Assembly: GCA_005885115.1 (NCBI GenBank)
Contig: VAXX01000117.1
Span: forward strand, 1 to 5,339
Length of the DNA: 5,339 nucleotides
Direction: 5' to 3'
Source of the DNA: Actinomycetota bacterium
Lineage (GTDB): Bacteria; Actinomycetota; Actinomycetes; Mycobacteriales; Micromonosporaceae
The notes below the pieces were generated by a model that did no database searches, was not told the DNA's origin, and saw only the letters and a list, made by a program, of their open reading frames with translations. Each line of letters opens with the position of its first letter. The first letter of the stretch is position 1. Below are positions 1 to 5,339 of this stretch, piece by piece. The position numbers and the translations under genes were made by a program.

Positions 1-1
1 C

Positions 2-271
2 CTGCTGATGCTCCAACTCACCTCCTCCGGCGGTACCTACCCGGTGCAGACCACCCCCGGCTTCTTCCAGGCCATCCACCCCTGGCTGCCGATGTCGTAC
101 GTGGTCGACGGGCTGCGTCACCTGGTCGACGGCGGTTCGACCGGTACCGTGATCACCGGATCCGCGGTGCTCGCCGGCTTCGCGGCCGCCGCCTTCGCGC
201 TGACCACGCTGGCCGCGCGGCGGGCCCGCCGGATGAGCCCGCCGGTCCTGCATCCGGAACTGGTGCTGTAG
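2..271 (+). CDS. YhgE/Pip-family membrane protein, C-terminal fragment
   Basis: This is the last 89 codons of a gene that begins before the window; the reading frame is open from base 2 to the TAG at 269-271. The peptide carries SSGGTYPVQ, then IHPWLPMSYVVDGLRH, then a hydrophobic helix (VITGSAVLAGF onward) and a basic tail (AARRARR). From memory, this arrangement is characteristic of the C-terminal membrane domain of YhgE/Pip proteins (ABC-2-like permease fold). The family is named after the Lactococcus phage infection protein and Bacillus YhgE. Its biochemical role is poorly known; actinobacterial members are often paired with a TetR regulator and presumed to act in export or envelope functions. 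The TetR gene starts 10 bases after this stop, which fits co-transcription. The N-terminal and extracellular parts are not in the window, so family membership rests on the C-terminal signature only. Confidence 0.8.
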   Translation: MLMLQLTSSGGTYPVQTTPGFFQAIHPWLPMSYVVDGLRHLVDGGSTGTVITGSAVLAGFAAAAFALTTLAARRARRMSPPVLHPELVL

Positions 272-281
272 GGAGTTGACG

Positions 282-872
282 ATGGACGGGCGTACCCGGC
301 GCCGGGAGGACACCCGGCAGAAGCTGTTCGAGGCGGCGGTGGAGCTGATCGCCGAGCGCGGGTACGCCGAGACGACCGTCGAGGACATCGCGGTACGCGC
401 CGGGGTCGCCAAGGGCACCGTGTACTACAACTTCCCGTCCAAGCCCAAACTGTTCGAGGGGCTGCTGGGGCACGGCGTCGGCCTGCTCACCGACCAGTTC
501 CGGGCGGCGGTCGACGGGTTGGCCCCACGGGAGGCGGTCGCCGCGCTGATCCGCACCCAACTGGAGTACATCCAGCGGTACCCGGCCTTCGCCCAACTGC
601 TGCTCTCGGAGATGTGGCGGACCAACCGGGAGTGGCGGCAGACCCTGCACCTGCTGCGCGAGGAGGCGATCGGGGTGATCGCCGGGGTCCTGCGGGCCGG
701 CGTGGACGCCGGTGACTTCCCGCCCGACCTGGACGTCCGGGTCGCCTCGTCGGCGCTGTTCGGGGTCGGCCTGGTCGTCGCGGTCGACTGGCTGGTGTTC
801 ACCCCGGAGCGCCCGATCGCGCAGGTCGCGGACTCGCTGCGGGGCATCGTCCGGCGCGTCGCGCTGGACTGA
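282..872 (+). CDS. TetR/AcrR-family transcriptional regulator
   Basis: A complete 196-residue protein, normal length for the family. I chose the ATG at 282 because GGGAG (271-275) lies six bases upstream; a TTG two codons earlier at 276 would touch that ribosome site. Residues 10-58 form the DNA-binding domain: a first helix (TRQKLFEAAVELIAERGY), then a helix-turn-helix TTVEDIAVRAGVAKGTVYYN and the typical FPSKPKLFEGLL continuation. Residues 60-196 are the variable helical ligand and dimer domain, with no recognisable ligand signature. TetR proteins usually repress their own or neighbouring genes and release DNA on binding a small molecule. Two targets are plausible here: the YhgE/Pip gene it follows, or the redox genes after the 175-base gap, where a palindrome lies at 905-923. 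The close spacing to YhgE/Pip favours the former. The ligand is unknown. Confidence 0.93.
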   Translation: MDGRTRRREDTRQKLFEAAVELIAERGYAETTVEDIAVRAGVAKGTVYYNFPSKPKLFEGLLGHGVGLLTDQFRAAVDGLAPREAVAALIRTQLEYIQRYPAFAQLLLSEMWRTNREWRQTLHLLREEAIGVIAGVLRAGVDAGDFPPDLDVRVASSALFGVGLVVAVDWLVFTPERPIAQVADSLRGIVRRVALD

Positions 873-886
873 ACCCGCGTTCACGT

Positions 887-902
887 TCCGCCACCGGGCG
901 GA
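887..902 (+). terminator. weak hairpin after the TetR gene, possible terminator
   Basis: TCCGCC (887-892) and GGCGGA (897-902) pair perfectly around the loop ACCG, starting 14 bases after the TetR stop. The stem is only six pairs and no T run follows, so termination is uncertain. Short GC hairpins occur by chance in DNA of this composition. Confidence 0.25.
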
Positions 903-904
903 TC

Positions 905-923
905 TAACGGTGTGTCACCGATA
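905..923. promoter_or_regulatory. operator-like palindrome between TetR and redox genes
   Basis: A 19-base near-palindrome centred on base 914: CGGTG (908-912), centre TGT, CACCG (916-920). Flanking TA (905-906) and TA (922-923) extend the symmetry across one mismatched A/A pair. The size and odd-base centre fit a TetR-type operator. It lies 32 bases after the TetR stop and about 125 bases before the reductase start at 1048. I could not identify convincing -35 and -10 boxes in 873-1047, so its link to a promoter is inferred. It could be chance, or a transcript hairpin. Confidence 0.35.
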
Positions 924-1047
924 CCAAGATGAGACCTGGCTGTGTCGGGACGGACTGTATGTGTGCCGGTCGCCGGGTGCGCCCTGATAGCCAGGAGTGC
1001 GCTAAGACTCGATGCCAGCACGGGGACGCCGTAGGGACTTACCGAGA

Positions 1048-1860
1048 ATGCCGATTGAGCAACAGAGCGTACATCTTGTCGCGGCCACCGTCGGATTCCT
1101 CTCCCTGGGTCTGCTGTGGCTGACCGTCCTGTGGGGTACCACGCTGCGGGTGGGCTGGGGGCTGACCCGGGTCCGCCACCAGACCCTGTACGGGGTCCAC
1201 CAGACCATGGCGCTGGTCGGCCTCACCCTCGGGCTGGTCCACGCGCTGGCCCAACTGGCGGTACCCGGCGGCCCCGTCCACCTGCTCGACGAGTGGGTAC
1301 CGTTCACCAACGGCGAGGACCCGCTCGGCGTCGGGCTCGGCGTGATCTCGCTGGAGACGCTGCTCGCGCTGACCGTCTCCGTACTCCTGCAACGGATGCT
1401 CGGGTACCACCGGTGGCGGATGCTGCACATCAGCGCGTACCTCGCCTTCACCCTGCTCTGCGGGCACGTCCTGATCTCCGGCTCGGACGCGCGATCGGCC
1501 GGGGTACGCCTGCTGGTGACCGCCGGTTGGCTGTCCACCCTGGTACTCCGGGTGGCGACCACGTACCGGGCGGCCGCCCTGCCCAAGCTCGTGGCCGAGC
1601 GGCTGGCGGCCCGGCTGCGCGGCCGGCAGGTACTGGTCAACGTGGACCCGGGCCGGTGCGTCCGGTTCGGCTTCTGTGAGCACGAGGCGCCGGAGATCTT
1701 CCAACTCCGTGGGGACGGGCGGCTGACGTACCGGCCGGCGGTCCCGACCGGGCACGTCGAGCAGGTGATCCAGGCGGCCCGGGTGTGCCCGGCCCGGGCG
1801 ATCGTGCTGAGCCGCCCGGCGACGACCGTGGTCATGTCCGGCGACCCGGCGGAGGTGTGA
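1048..1860 (+). CDS. Ferric-reductase-like membrane domain fused to [3Fe-4S]-type ferredoxin
   Basis: A 270-residue two-part redox protein. Residues 8-171 hold about five membrane helices (roughly 8-30, 49-71, 93-116, 126-145, 151-171). Helix 2 has His51-x13-His65 and helix 4 has His127-x12-His140, the paired spacing of bis-heme ferric reductase and NADPH oxidase cores. Residues 192-256 are a small ferredoxin domain with Cys204-x5-Cys210 and Cys247-Pro, the three-cysteine pattern of actinobacterial [3Fe-4S] ferredoxins. The likely role is to take electrons from the reductase encoded next and pass them through the membrane hemes; the final acceptor is unknown. I chose ATG 1048 because TAGGGA (1032-1037) precedes it and the protein then starts just before helix 1. 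ATG 1012 would add 12 mainly basic residues and has AGGAG 14 bases away, too far. The stop shares one base with the next start (TGATG), indicating translational coupling. The usual fused FAD/NAD(P)H domain is absent. Confidence 0.85.
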   Translation: MPIEQQSVHLVAATVGFLSLGLLWLTVLWGTTLRVGWGLTRVRHQTLYGVHQTMALVGLTLGLVHALAQLAVPGGPVHLLDEWVPFTNGEDPLGVGLGVISLETLLALTVSVLLQRMLGYHRWRMLHISAYLAFTLLCGHVLISGSDARSAGVRLLVTAGWLSTLVLRVATTYRAAALPKLVAERLAARLRGRQVLVNVDPGRCVRFGFCEHEAPEIFQLRGDGRLTYRPAVPTGHVEQVIQAARVCPARAIVLSRPATTVVMSGDPAEV

Positions 1861-3014
1861 TGCGCTACGACTGGCGGGACCGGATCCTGGTCGTGGGTAC
1901 CGGCCCGGCCGGCATGGCCGCCGCCGACGAGCTGCGCCGGCTCGGCTTCACCGGGCAGCTGACCGTACTGGGTGACGAGGCCCCGTACGACCGGCCGGCC
2001 TGCTCCAAGGGCGTCCTGTCCGGGCACCAGAAGCTGAGCGACGTGCGGCTACCCGCCCCCGAGGCGCCGATGGACCTGCGGCTGGGCCGGCGCGCGGTCG
2101 ACCTGGACCCGGTACGCCGGGTGGTCGTCACCGGCGACGGCGACGGGTACGGCTACGACGGCCTGGTCATCGCGTCCGGCGCCGCTCCCGTGGTCCCGGC
2201 CGGGTGGCCGGTGGGCGAGCCGGGGCTGCACACGCTGCACACCCTCGACGACGCCTGGGCGGTCCGCCAGGAGCTGTACCGGGCCGAGCGCGTCGCCATC
2301 GTCGGCGGTGGCCTGACCGGCTGCGAGGCGGCCAACGCCGTACGCGGCCTGGCCCGCGAGGCGGTCATCATCGACTCCAAGCCCTGCCTGCTGTACCGGG
2401 CCCTCGGCGAGACCGTCGGTACCCTGGTCGCCCGGGCGCACGAGGACGCCGGGATCGCCACCCGGCTGGGGCGGCGGGTGGCCGAGGTCGAGCGGCGGCG
2501 CAACCGCTGGCGGTTGACCCTCGACGACGGCGAGTGCCTGTCCGCCGACCTGGTCCTGGTGACCGCCGGCGAGCGCCCGGACACCTCCTGGCTGGCCAGC
2601 TCCGGGCTGGACGTCCGGGACGGGGTGCGCTGCGACGAGCACCTGCGGGCCCGGGGTACCGACGGGGTGGTCGCCGCGGGCGTGGTGGCCCGGTGGCCCA
2701 ACCTGCGCTTCGGCCCGGACTCCGTCCGGTGTGGACAGTGGATCGCCGCGATGGAGCAGGGCCGGGCGGCCGCCGCCGCGCTGCTGGCCGGCGACCGGCC
2801 CACCCCCCCGGTCACCCTGCTGCCGCGCTTCTGGTCCCAGCAGGGCGACCTGCGCATCCAGGCGTGCGGCGAGCTTTCCCCGCGCGCTGACGTGGCGCTC
2901 ACCCGGCTGCGGCCGGGCCGCGCGGACGCGGCGCGCTCCGGGGTGCTGGCCATGTTCTACCGCCACGGGCGGCCGGCCGAGTACGTGACCGGCGAGTACG
3001 CCTACACCCGCTAG
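1860..3014 (+). CDS. FAD/NAD(P)H-dependent ferredoxin-reductase-like oxidoreductase
   Basis: A 384-residue flavoprotein of the two-dinucleotide-fold (pyridine nucleotide-disulfide or ferredoxin reductase) type. The N-terminal FAD fold has GTGPAG (residues 13-18). YDRPACSKGVLSG (43-55) is typical of ferredoxin reductases serving P450 or dioxygenase ferredoxins. The central NAD fold has GGGLTG (149-154), and Asp172 at the end of its second strand suggests NADH over NADPH. The second FAD contact reads AAGVVARWPN (272-281), where most relatives have GDVA: Asp is replaced by Val275. The C-terminal part contains RFWSQQGDLRIQACG (323-337), as in the family. It probably reduces the ferredoxin domain of the upstream membrane protein. 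The ATG at 1860 overlaps the upstream stop by one base and has GGAGG at 1851-1855. GTG 1857 is one codon earlier and less well placed. Family is confident; the partner is inferred from gene coupling. Confidence 0.88.
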   Translation: MRYDWRDRILVVGTGPAGMAAADELRRLGFTGQLTVLGDEAPYDRPACSKGVLSGHQKLSDVRLPAPEAPMDLRLGRRAVDLDPVRRVVVTGDGDGYGYDGLVIASGAAPVVPAGWPVGEPGLHTLHTLDDAWAVRQELYRAERVAIVGGGLTGCEAANAVRGLAREAVIIDSKPCLLYRALGETVGTLVARAHEDAGIATRLGRRVAEVERRRNRWRLTLDDGECLSADLVLVTAGERPDTSWLASSGLDVRDGVRCDEHLRARGTDGVVAAGVVARWPNLRFGPDSVRCGQWIAAMEQGRAAAAALLAGDRPTPPVTLLPRFWSQQGDLRIQACGELSPRADVALTRLRPGRADAARSGVLAMFYRHGRPAEYVTGEYAYTR

Positions 3015-3058
3015 ACCCCAATCAGTCCCCGTTCCTCTCCCCCCGATACGAGGCGACG

Positions 3059-4327
3059 ATGTCCCTGCTGACGTACCCCACGACACGACAACACCGGGCC
3101 CTGCGGGCGCGGCGCCGTCCGCGCCGACCGCTGGTCCTGCTCGCCGGCGGCCTGGTCGCGCTGGCCCTGTTCGGCGGCGCCGGCGCGGTGCTGGCCGCCA
3201 CGGCACCGCAACCGGCGCCCGCCGCCGCACCGGCGCCCGCCCACAACCCCAACTGCACTCTGCTGGTACCCGCGCAGCCGCTCACCGCGGCGGGTCTGGC
3301 CACCCCGTACCGGCTGGTGGCCACCGACCGGCGCGCCGGTGCCTGTCACGAGGCGAACGCCGACCAGGCCGCGTTCGTCGAAGCGGCCATCCTCGACCCG
3401 GCCACCGGCAGGGTCAGCGTGTACCGGCCACTGGTGACCGACGTGGACCGGCGCCCGGCCGCGCCACCGGTCGCACCCGTACTGCCGACCGGCGCGGTGG
3501 TCGGCATCTGGTTCGGCTCCAACGGCGACACGCTGACCCTGCGCGGGCAGACCCCGACCGCACTGGCCGCCGGTACCTGCGTCAACGGGCTCGGCCGCTC
3601 GCTGTTCGGGCAGTTCGCGTACTGCGACGCGGTGGCCTTCTTCCGGGCCGCGAACGCCGCCATCACGGCCGGGAAGCTGGTCGTACCGGCGGCGCGGACC
3701 GGGCGGGACGGCCTGCCGTGCCCGACCGTACGGGACTTCGGCGTGGTCGACCAGGACCAGAGCGACAACGTGGTCAGCAGCTACCTGGTGCTGGGCAACG
3801 GCCGGACCGCGCAGAACACCGCGGCCAACCGGGCCGGCCTGGGTACCGGCTGGCACGTCATGAGCAACGGCAGCGACAACGGTCTGGTGGACCGGTTCGT
3901 CGGTCCGGCGCTGGGCTGCCCGGCGTGGACGGCACCGGACCTCGGCGACCCCGGTGCGTCGGTACCCTCGCTCGCGCTCAACGAGCTGCTGGCCGCCGCC
4001 CGGGCCACGGCGCCGGTCGCGCTGGTACCGCCGAACGACCCGATGACCCAGGTCAACGGGCGGAGCAGCCTGGCGAAGACCAACCTGTACCGGGCCGGCG
4101 TGGACCAGCAGGCGCTGGCGACCCGGGGAACCAGTGCGGCGGCATACTGCCGGAACCTGGTCGCCGTCGCCCCGCCCCGGCTGGTCCGGGACCGGAGCTT
4201 CTTCCAGCAGGCGCCCTCGCCCGACCCGGCCGCCGCGCCGAACCTGTTCGACTTCCTCACCCAGCGCCTGCACGCCTCGTACGAGCTGCTGGGCTGCGCG
4301 AAACTGTTGAACCGGCCCAACGACTGA
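3059..4327 (+). CDS. Conserved exported protein of unknown function, eight cysteines
   Basis: A 422-residue protein with no enzyme family I can name. The N-terminus is strongly basic (RARRRPRRP, residues 16-24), then a hydrophobic stretch (25-46, ending VLA), then an Ala/Pro-rich linker (47-61): a signal peptide or single membrane anchor. The mature part starts near NPNCTLLVPAQPL and includes GQFAYCD (184-190), CPTVRDFGVVDQDQSDNV (221-238) and NGSDNGLVDRF (270-280). It has eight cysteines (66, 96, 174, 189, 221, 287, 364, 413), an even number suited to four disulfides outside the cell. I recall similar exported proteins of unknown function in actinobacteria and fungi, but cannot confirm this here. 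The ATG at 3059 has GAGG at 3050-3053, and the reductase stop is only 44 bases upstream, so it is probably the third gene of the redox unit. It could be an extracytoplasmic electron acceptor or a binding protein, but nothing in its sequence proves this. Confidence 0.85.
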   Translation: MSLLTYPTTRQHRALRARRRPRRPLVLLAGGLVALALFGGAGAVLAATAPQPAPAAAPAPAHNPNCTLLVPAQPLTAAGLATPYRLVATDRRAGACHEANADQAAFVEAAILDPATGRVSVYRPLVTDVDRRPAAPPVAPVLPTGAVVGIWFGSNGDTLTLRGQTPTALAAGTCVNGLGRSLFGQFAYCDAVAFFRAANAAITAGKLVVPAARTGRDGLPCPTVRDFGVVDQDQSDNVVSSYLVLGNGRTAQNTAANRAGLGTGWHVMSNGSDNGLVDRFVGPALGCPAWTAPDLGDPGASVPSLALNELLAAARATAPVALVPPNDPMTQVNGRSSLAKTNLYRAGVDQQALATRGTSAAAYCRNLVAVAPPRLVRDRSFFQQAPSPDPAAAPNLFDFLTQRLHASYELLGCAKLLNRPND

Positions 4328-4330
4328 ACC

Positions 4331-4366
4331 GTCCCGGGCGCGGTCGTCAATCGACCGCGCCCGGAC
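4331..4366 (+). terminator. strong GC-rich hairpin ending the redox unit
   Basis: Twelve perfect pairs join CGGGCGCGGTCG (4335-4346) to CGACCGCGCCCG (4352-4363) around a five-base loop TCAAT. The stem continues with C4334-G4364 and, past a single bulged C (4333), with T4332-A4365 and G4331-C4366. It starts three bases after the stop of the exported protein. The T-rich tail is poor (ACTCCTT), but actinobacterial terminators often lack a T run. It separates the redox unit from the hydrolase gene. Confidence 0.75.
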
Positions 4367-4395
4367 ACTCCTTCGCCCGGATGGAAACCTTCATT

Positions 4396-4421
4396 GACTC
4401 ACCTAAATCAATTGGTGAGTC
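4396..4421. promoter_or_regulatory. perfect inverted repeat upstream of the hydrolase, likely operator
   Basis: GACTCACC (4396-4403) and GGTGAGTC (4414-4421) are exact reverse complements around a ten-base AT-rich spacer (TAAATCAATT), unusual in this GC-rich window. Arm centres are 18 bases apart, suiting a dimeric regulator. The site ends 29 bases before the hydrolase start, between the terminator and the ribosome site, so it probably controls that gene. TTGACT (4394-4399) resembles a -35 box and overlaps the left arm, but no good -10 follows at normal spacing. The regulator is not in the window; a sugar-responsive repressor is an inference. Confidence 0.55.
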
Positions 4422-4437
4422 TGGATCGAGTCCGGAC
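4416..4437. repeat. imperfect 11-base tandem repeat (GAGTC-x-GGA)
   Basis: TGAGTCTGGAT (4416-4426) is followed directly by CGAGTCCGGAC (4427-4437). Eight of 11 positions match, and all three differences are T against C. The first copy overlaps the right arm of the inverted repeat, so GAGTC boxes lie at 4417 and 4428, with a reverse-oriented box at 4396. The second copy also contains most of the 8-base palindrome GTCCGGAC (4430-4437). It may extend the operator by one helical turn, or be chance. Confidence 0.35.
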
Positions 4438-4450
4438 GAGGAGGAGAACC

Positions 4451-5339
4451 GTGAATAGAAACAGAATCGCGGCGTTGGTGGCGGGGGTGCTCGCGGCCGG
4501 GCTGGTCCCCGGGATCGCGGTCATGGCCGCGGACGCGTCGGCGTCCAGCTTCCCCACCGCGACGGTGCATCCGGTCCCGTCGACCTGTCCGGACCTGGCC
4601 CCGATCCGGCTCGCCGCCGACCACTGGATCGCCGGGCACGGCAGCTTCGGCGACTCGACCTGGTTCAACTCGCTGTTCATCAAGGGCGACATCGAGGCGT
4701 ACCGGATGACCGGCAGCGCCAAGTACCTGACCTACGCGACCGGCTGGGCGAACCACAACAAGTGGCTGCTGCCCCGCAACGCGCCCAACTACGACGGTCC
4801 CGAGGCCAGCCAGGAGTACACCGACCTGTACGAGCTGGACCCGGCCCACCCGGCCAAGGACATCGCCGACTCGGTGGCGTACCTCAAGCGGCAGACCGCC
4901 CGGGTACAGGGCGGGAAGGTCAACGACCTGAGCTACGTCGACGCGGTACGGCTGGGCGCGATGTCGGACTTCGCCCGGCTGGGCGTACCGATGAAGCAGC
5001 CGACCTGGATTGCCGCGATGGCGAAGATGTTCGCCTGGACCGAGGGGCACATCTACGACAAGAAGGCCTCGCTGTGGTGGCGCGACTCCCGCTGGGCCGG
5101 CACCACCACGCACTGGTCCCGGGGCAACGGCTGGATCGTCATCGCGCTGACCGACACCATCGCGGCGCTGCCCGCCGGTGACCCGAACCGGGCGCACTAC
5201 ATCAGCCTGCTGAACGCGATGTTCGCCAAGCTGAAGGCGACCCAGCAGGCCGGCGGGTACTGGACCGCCGACGTGGACCACCCGGCCTCGTTCCCGGCGC
5301 CGGAGTCCAGCGGCACGTCGTTCTTCACCTACGGTCTGG
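4451..5339 (+). CDS. Exported glycoside hydrolase, GH88/GH105 type, 3' truncated by window
   Basis: The frame stays open from GTG 4451 to the window end: 296 codons plus one base, no stop, so the C-terminus is missing. AGGAGG at 4439-4444 sits six bases before the GTG. Residues 1-31 look like a Sec signal peptide (basic MNRNR, hydrophobic core, DASA before a likely cut). The rest resembles the alpha/alpha-barrel unsaturated rhamnogalacturonyl or glucuronyl hydrolases (YteR-like): YVDAVRLGAMSDFARLG (162-178), with Asp164 at the place of the family's catalytic acid; HWSRGNGW (221-228); GGYWTADVD (268-276); ESSGTSFFTYGL (285-296). Such enzymes remove the 4,5-unsaturated uronic acid from oligosaccharides made by polysaccharide lyases. 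A signal peptide points to action outside the cell, whereas many relatives are cytoplasmic. The exact substrate cannot be read from sequence; GH105 fits better than GH88 by the RGNGW region. It follows a terminator and its own putative operator, so it is likely independent of the redox genes. Confidence 0.85.
   Translation, partial: MNRNRIAALVAGVLAAGLVPGIAVMAADASASSFPTATVHPVPSTCPDLAPIRLAADHWIAGHGSFGDSTWFNSLFIKGDIEAYRMTGSAKYLTYATGWANHNKWLLPRNAPNYDGPEASQEYTDLYELDPAHPAKDIADSVAYLKRQTARVQGGKVNDLSYVDAVRLGAMSDFARLGVPMKQPTWIAAMAKMFAWTEGHIYDKKASLWWRDSRWAGTTTHWSRGNGWIVIALTDTIAALPAGDPNRAHYISLLNAMFAKLKATQQAGGYWTADVDHPASFPAPESSGTSFFTYGL

Noticed and set aside
1012..1047. Upstream ATG at 1012 as the start of the reductase-ferredoxin fusion
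   Set aside because: Its nearest purine-rich site (AGGAG, 993-997) is 14 bases away and it adds only a basic stretch. ATG 1048 has TAGGGA upstream and begins just before helix 1. It cannot be fully excluded.
924..1047. Riboswitch or small RNA in the leader before the reductase gene
   Set aside because: I found only scattered short complementary runs and no conserved riboswitch core that I recognise.
929..1123. Small + strand open frame of 64 codons spanning the gap before the reductase
   Set aside because: It has no ribosome site, runs into the reductase gene in another frame, and its translation has no recognisable pattern.
3050..3200. Twin-arginine signal in the exported protein (RRRPRRP before the hydrophobic stretch)
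   Set aside because: The arginines are present, but the surrounding S-R-R-x-F-L-K pattern is missing, so a Sec signal or membrane anchor is more likely.
2049..4273. Long open frames on the - strand (2049-3230 and 3011-4273, about 400 codons each)
   Set aside because: They mirror the + strand genes in GC-rich DNA where stops are rare. Their translations are low-complexity Arg/Gly/Pro/Ala/Gln-rich with no domain pattern, while the + strand frames contain clear motifs.
4394..4422. A -35/-10 promoter using TTGACT at 4394
   Set aside because: At 17-18 bases downstream the sequence is GAGTCT/AGTCTG, a poor -10 box. The match to the -35 consensus alone is not enough.
4403..5281. 292-codon open frame on the - strand across the hydrolase region
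   Set aside because: It is antisense to the hydrolase, whose frame has a strong ribosome site, signal peptide and family motifs. The reverse translation has no recognisable content.

Overview
The window is GC-rich (roughly 70 % or more by eye), with third codon positions almost always G or C, GTG and ATG starts behind strong Shine-Dalgarno sites, and actinobacterial protein families throughout. The tetranucleotide GTAC is very frequent (about 57 copies counted by eye), a style I associate with Micromonosporaceae (Micromonospora, Plantactinospora and relatives). That family-level assignment is an inference from composition, not a match. Every convincing gene is on the + strand.

Left part (1-872): the C-terminal end of a YhgE/Pip-type membrane protein is followed after a 10-base gap by a complete TetR-family regulator, a common pairing that suggests co-transcription. 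A 175-base gap (873-1047) follows. It holds a weak hairpin and a 19-base operator-like palindrome at 905-923.

Middle part (1048-4327): a compact redox module. The first gene encodes a five-helix ferric-reductase-like membrane domain with two His-x12/13-His heme-ligand pairs, fused to a C-terminal three-cysteine [3Fe-4S]-type ferredoxin domain. Its stop codon shares one base with the start of a FAD/NAD-dependent ferredoxin-reductase-like protein. Together they look like a transmembrane electron path: NAD(P)H to FAD protein, to the Fe-S domain, to two hemes, to an acceptor at or outside the membrane. Forty-four bases later comes a conserved exported protein of unknown function with eight cysteines. 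A strong GC-rich hairpin (4331-4366) right after its stop probably ends the unit.

Right part (4367-5339): a short, relatively AT-rich regulatory region carries a perfect 8-base inverted repeat and an imperfect 11-base tandem repeat. It precedes an exported glycoside hydrolase of the GH88/GH105 unsaturated-uronyl hydrolase type, cut off by the window edge. This gene probably belongs to a separate, sugar-controlled unit.

The most interesting item is the split NOX-like or ferric-reductase-like electron-transfer pair and its link to the unknown exported protein. No RNA gene, CRISPR array, insertion sequence or phage element was seen.
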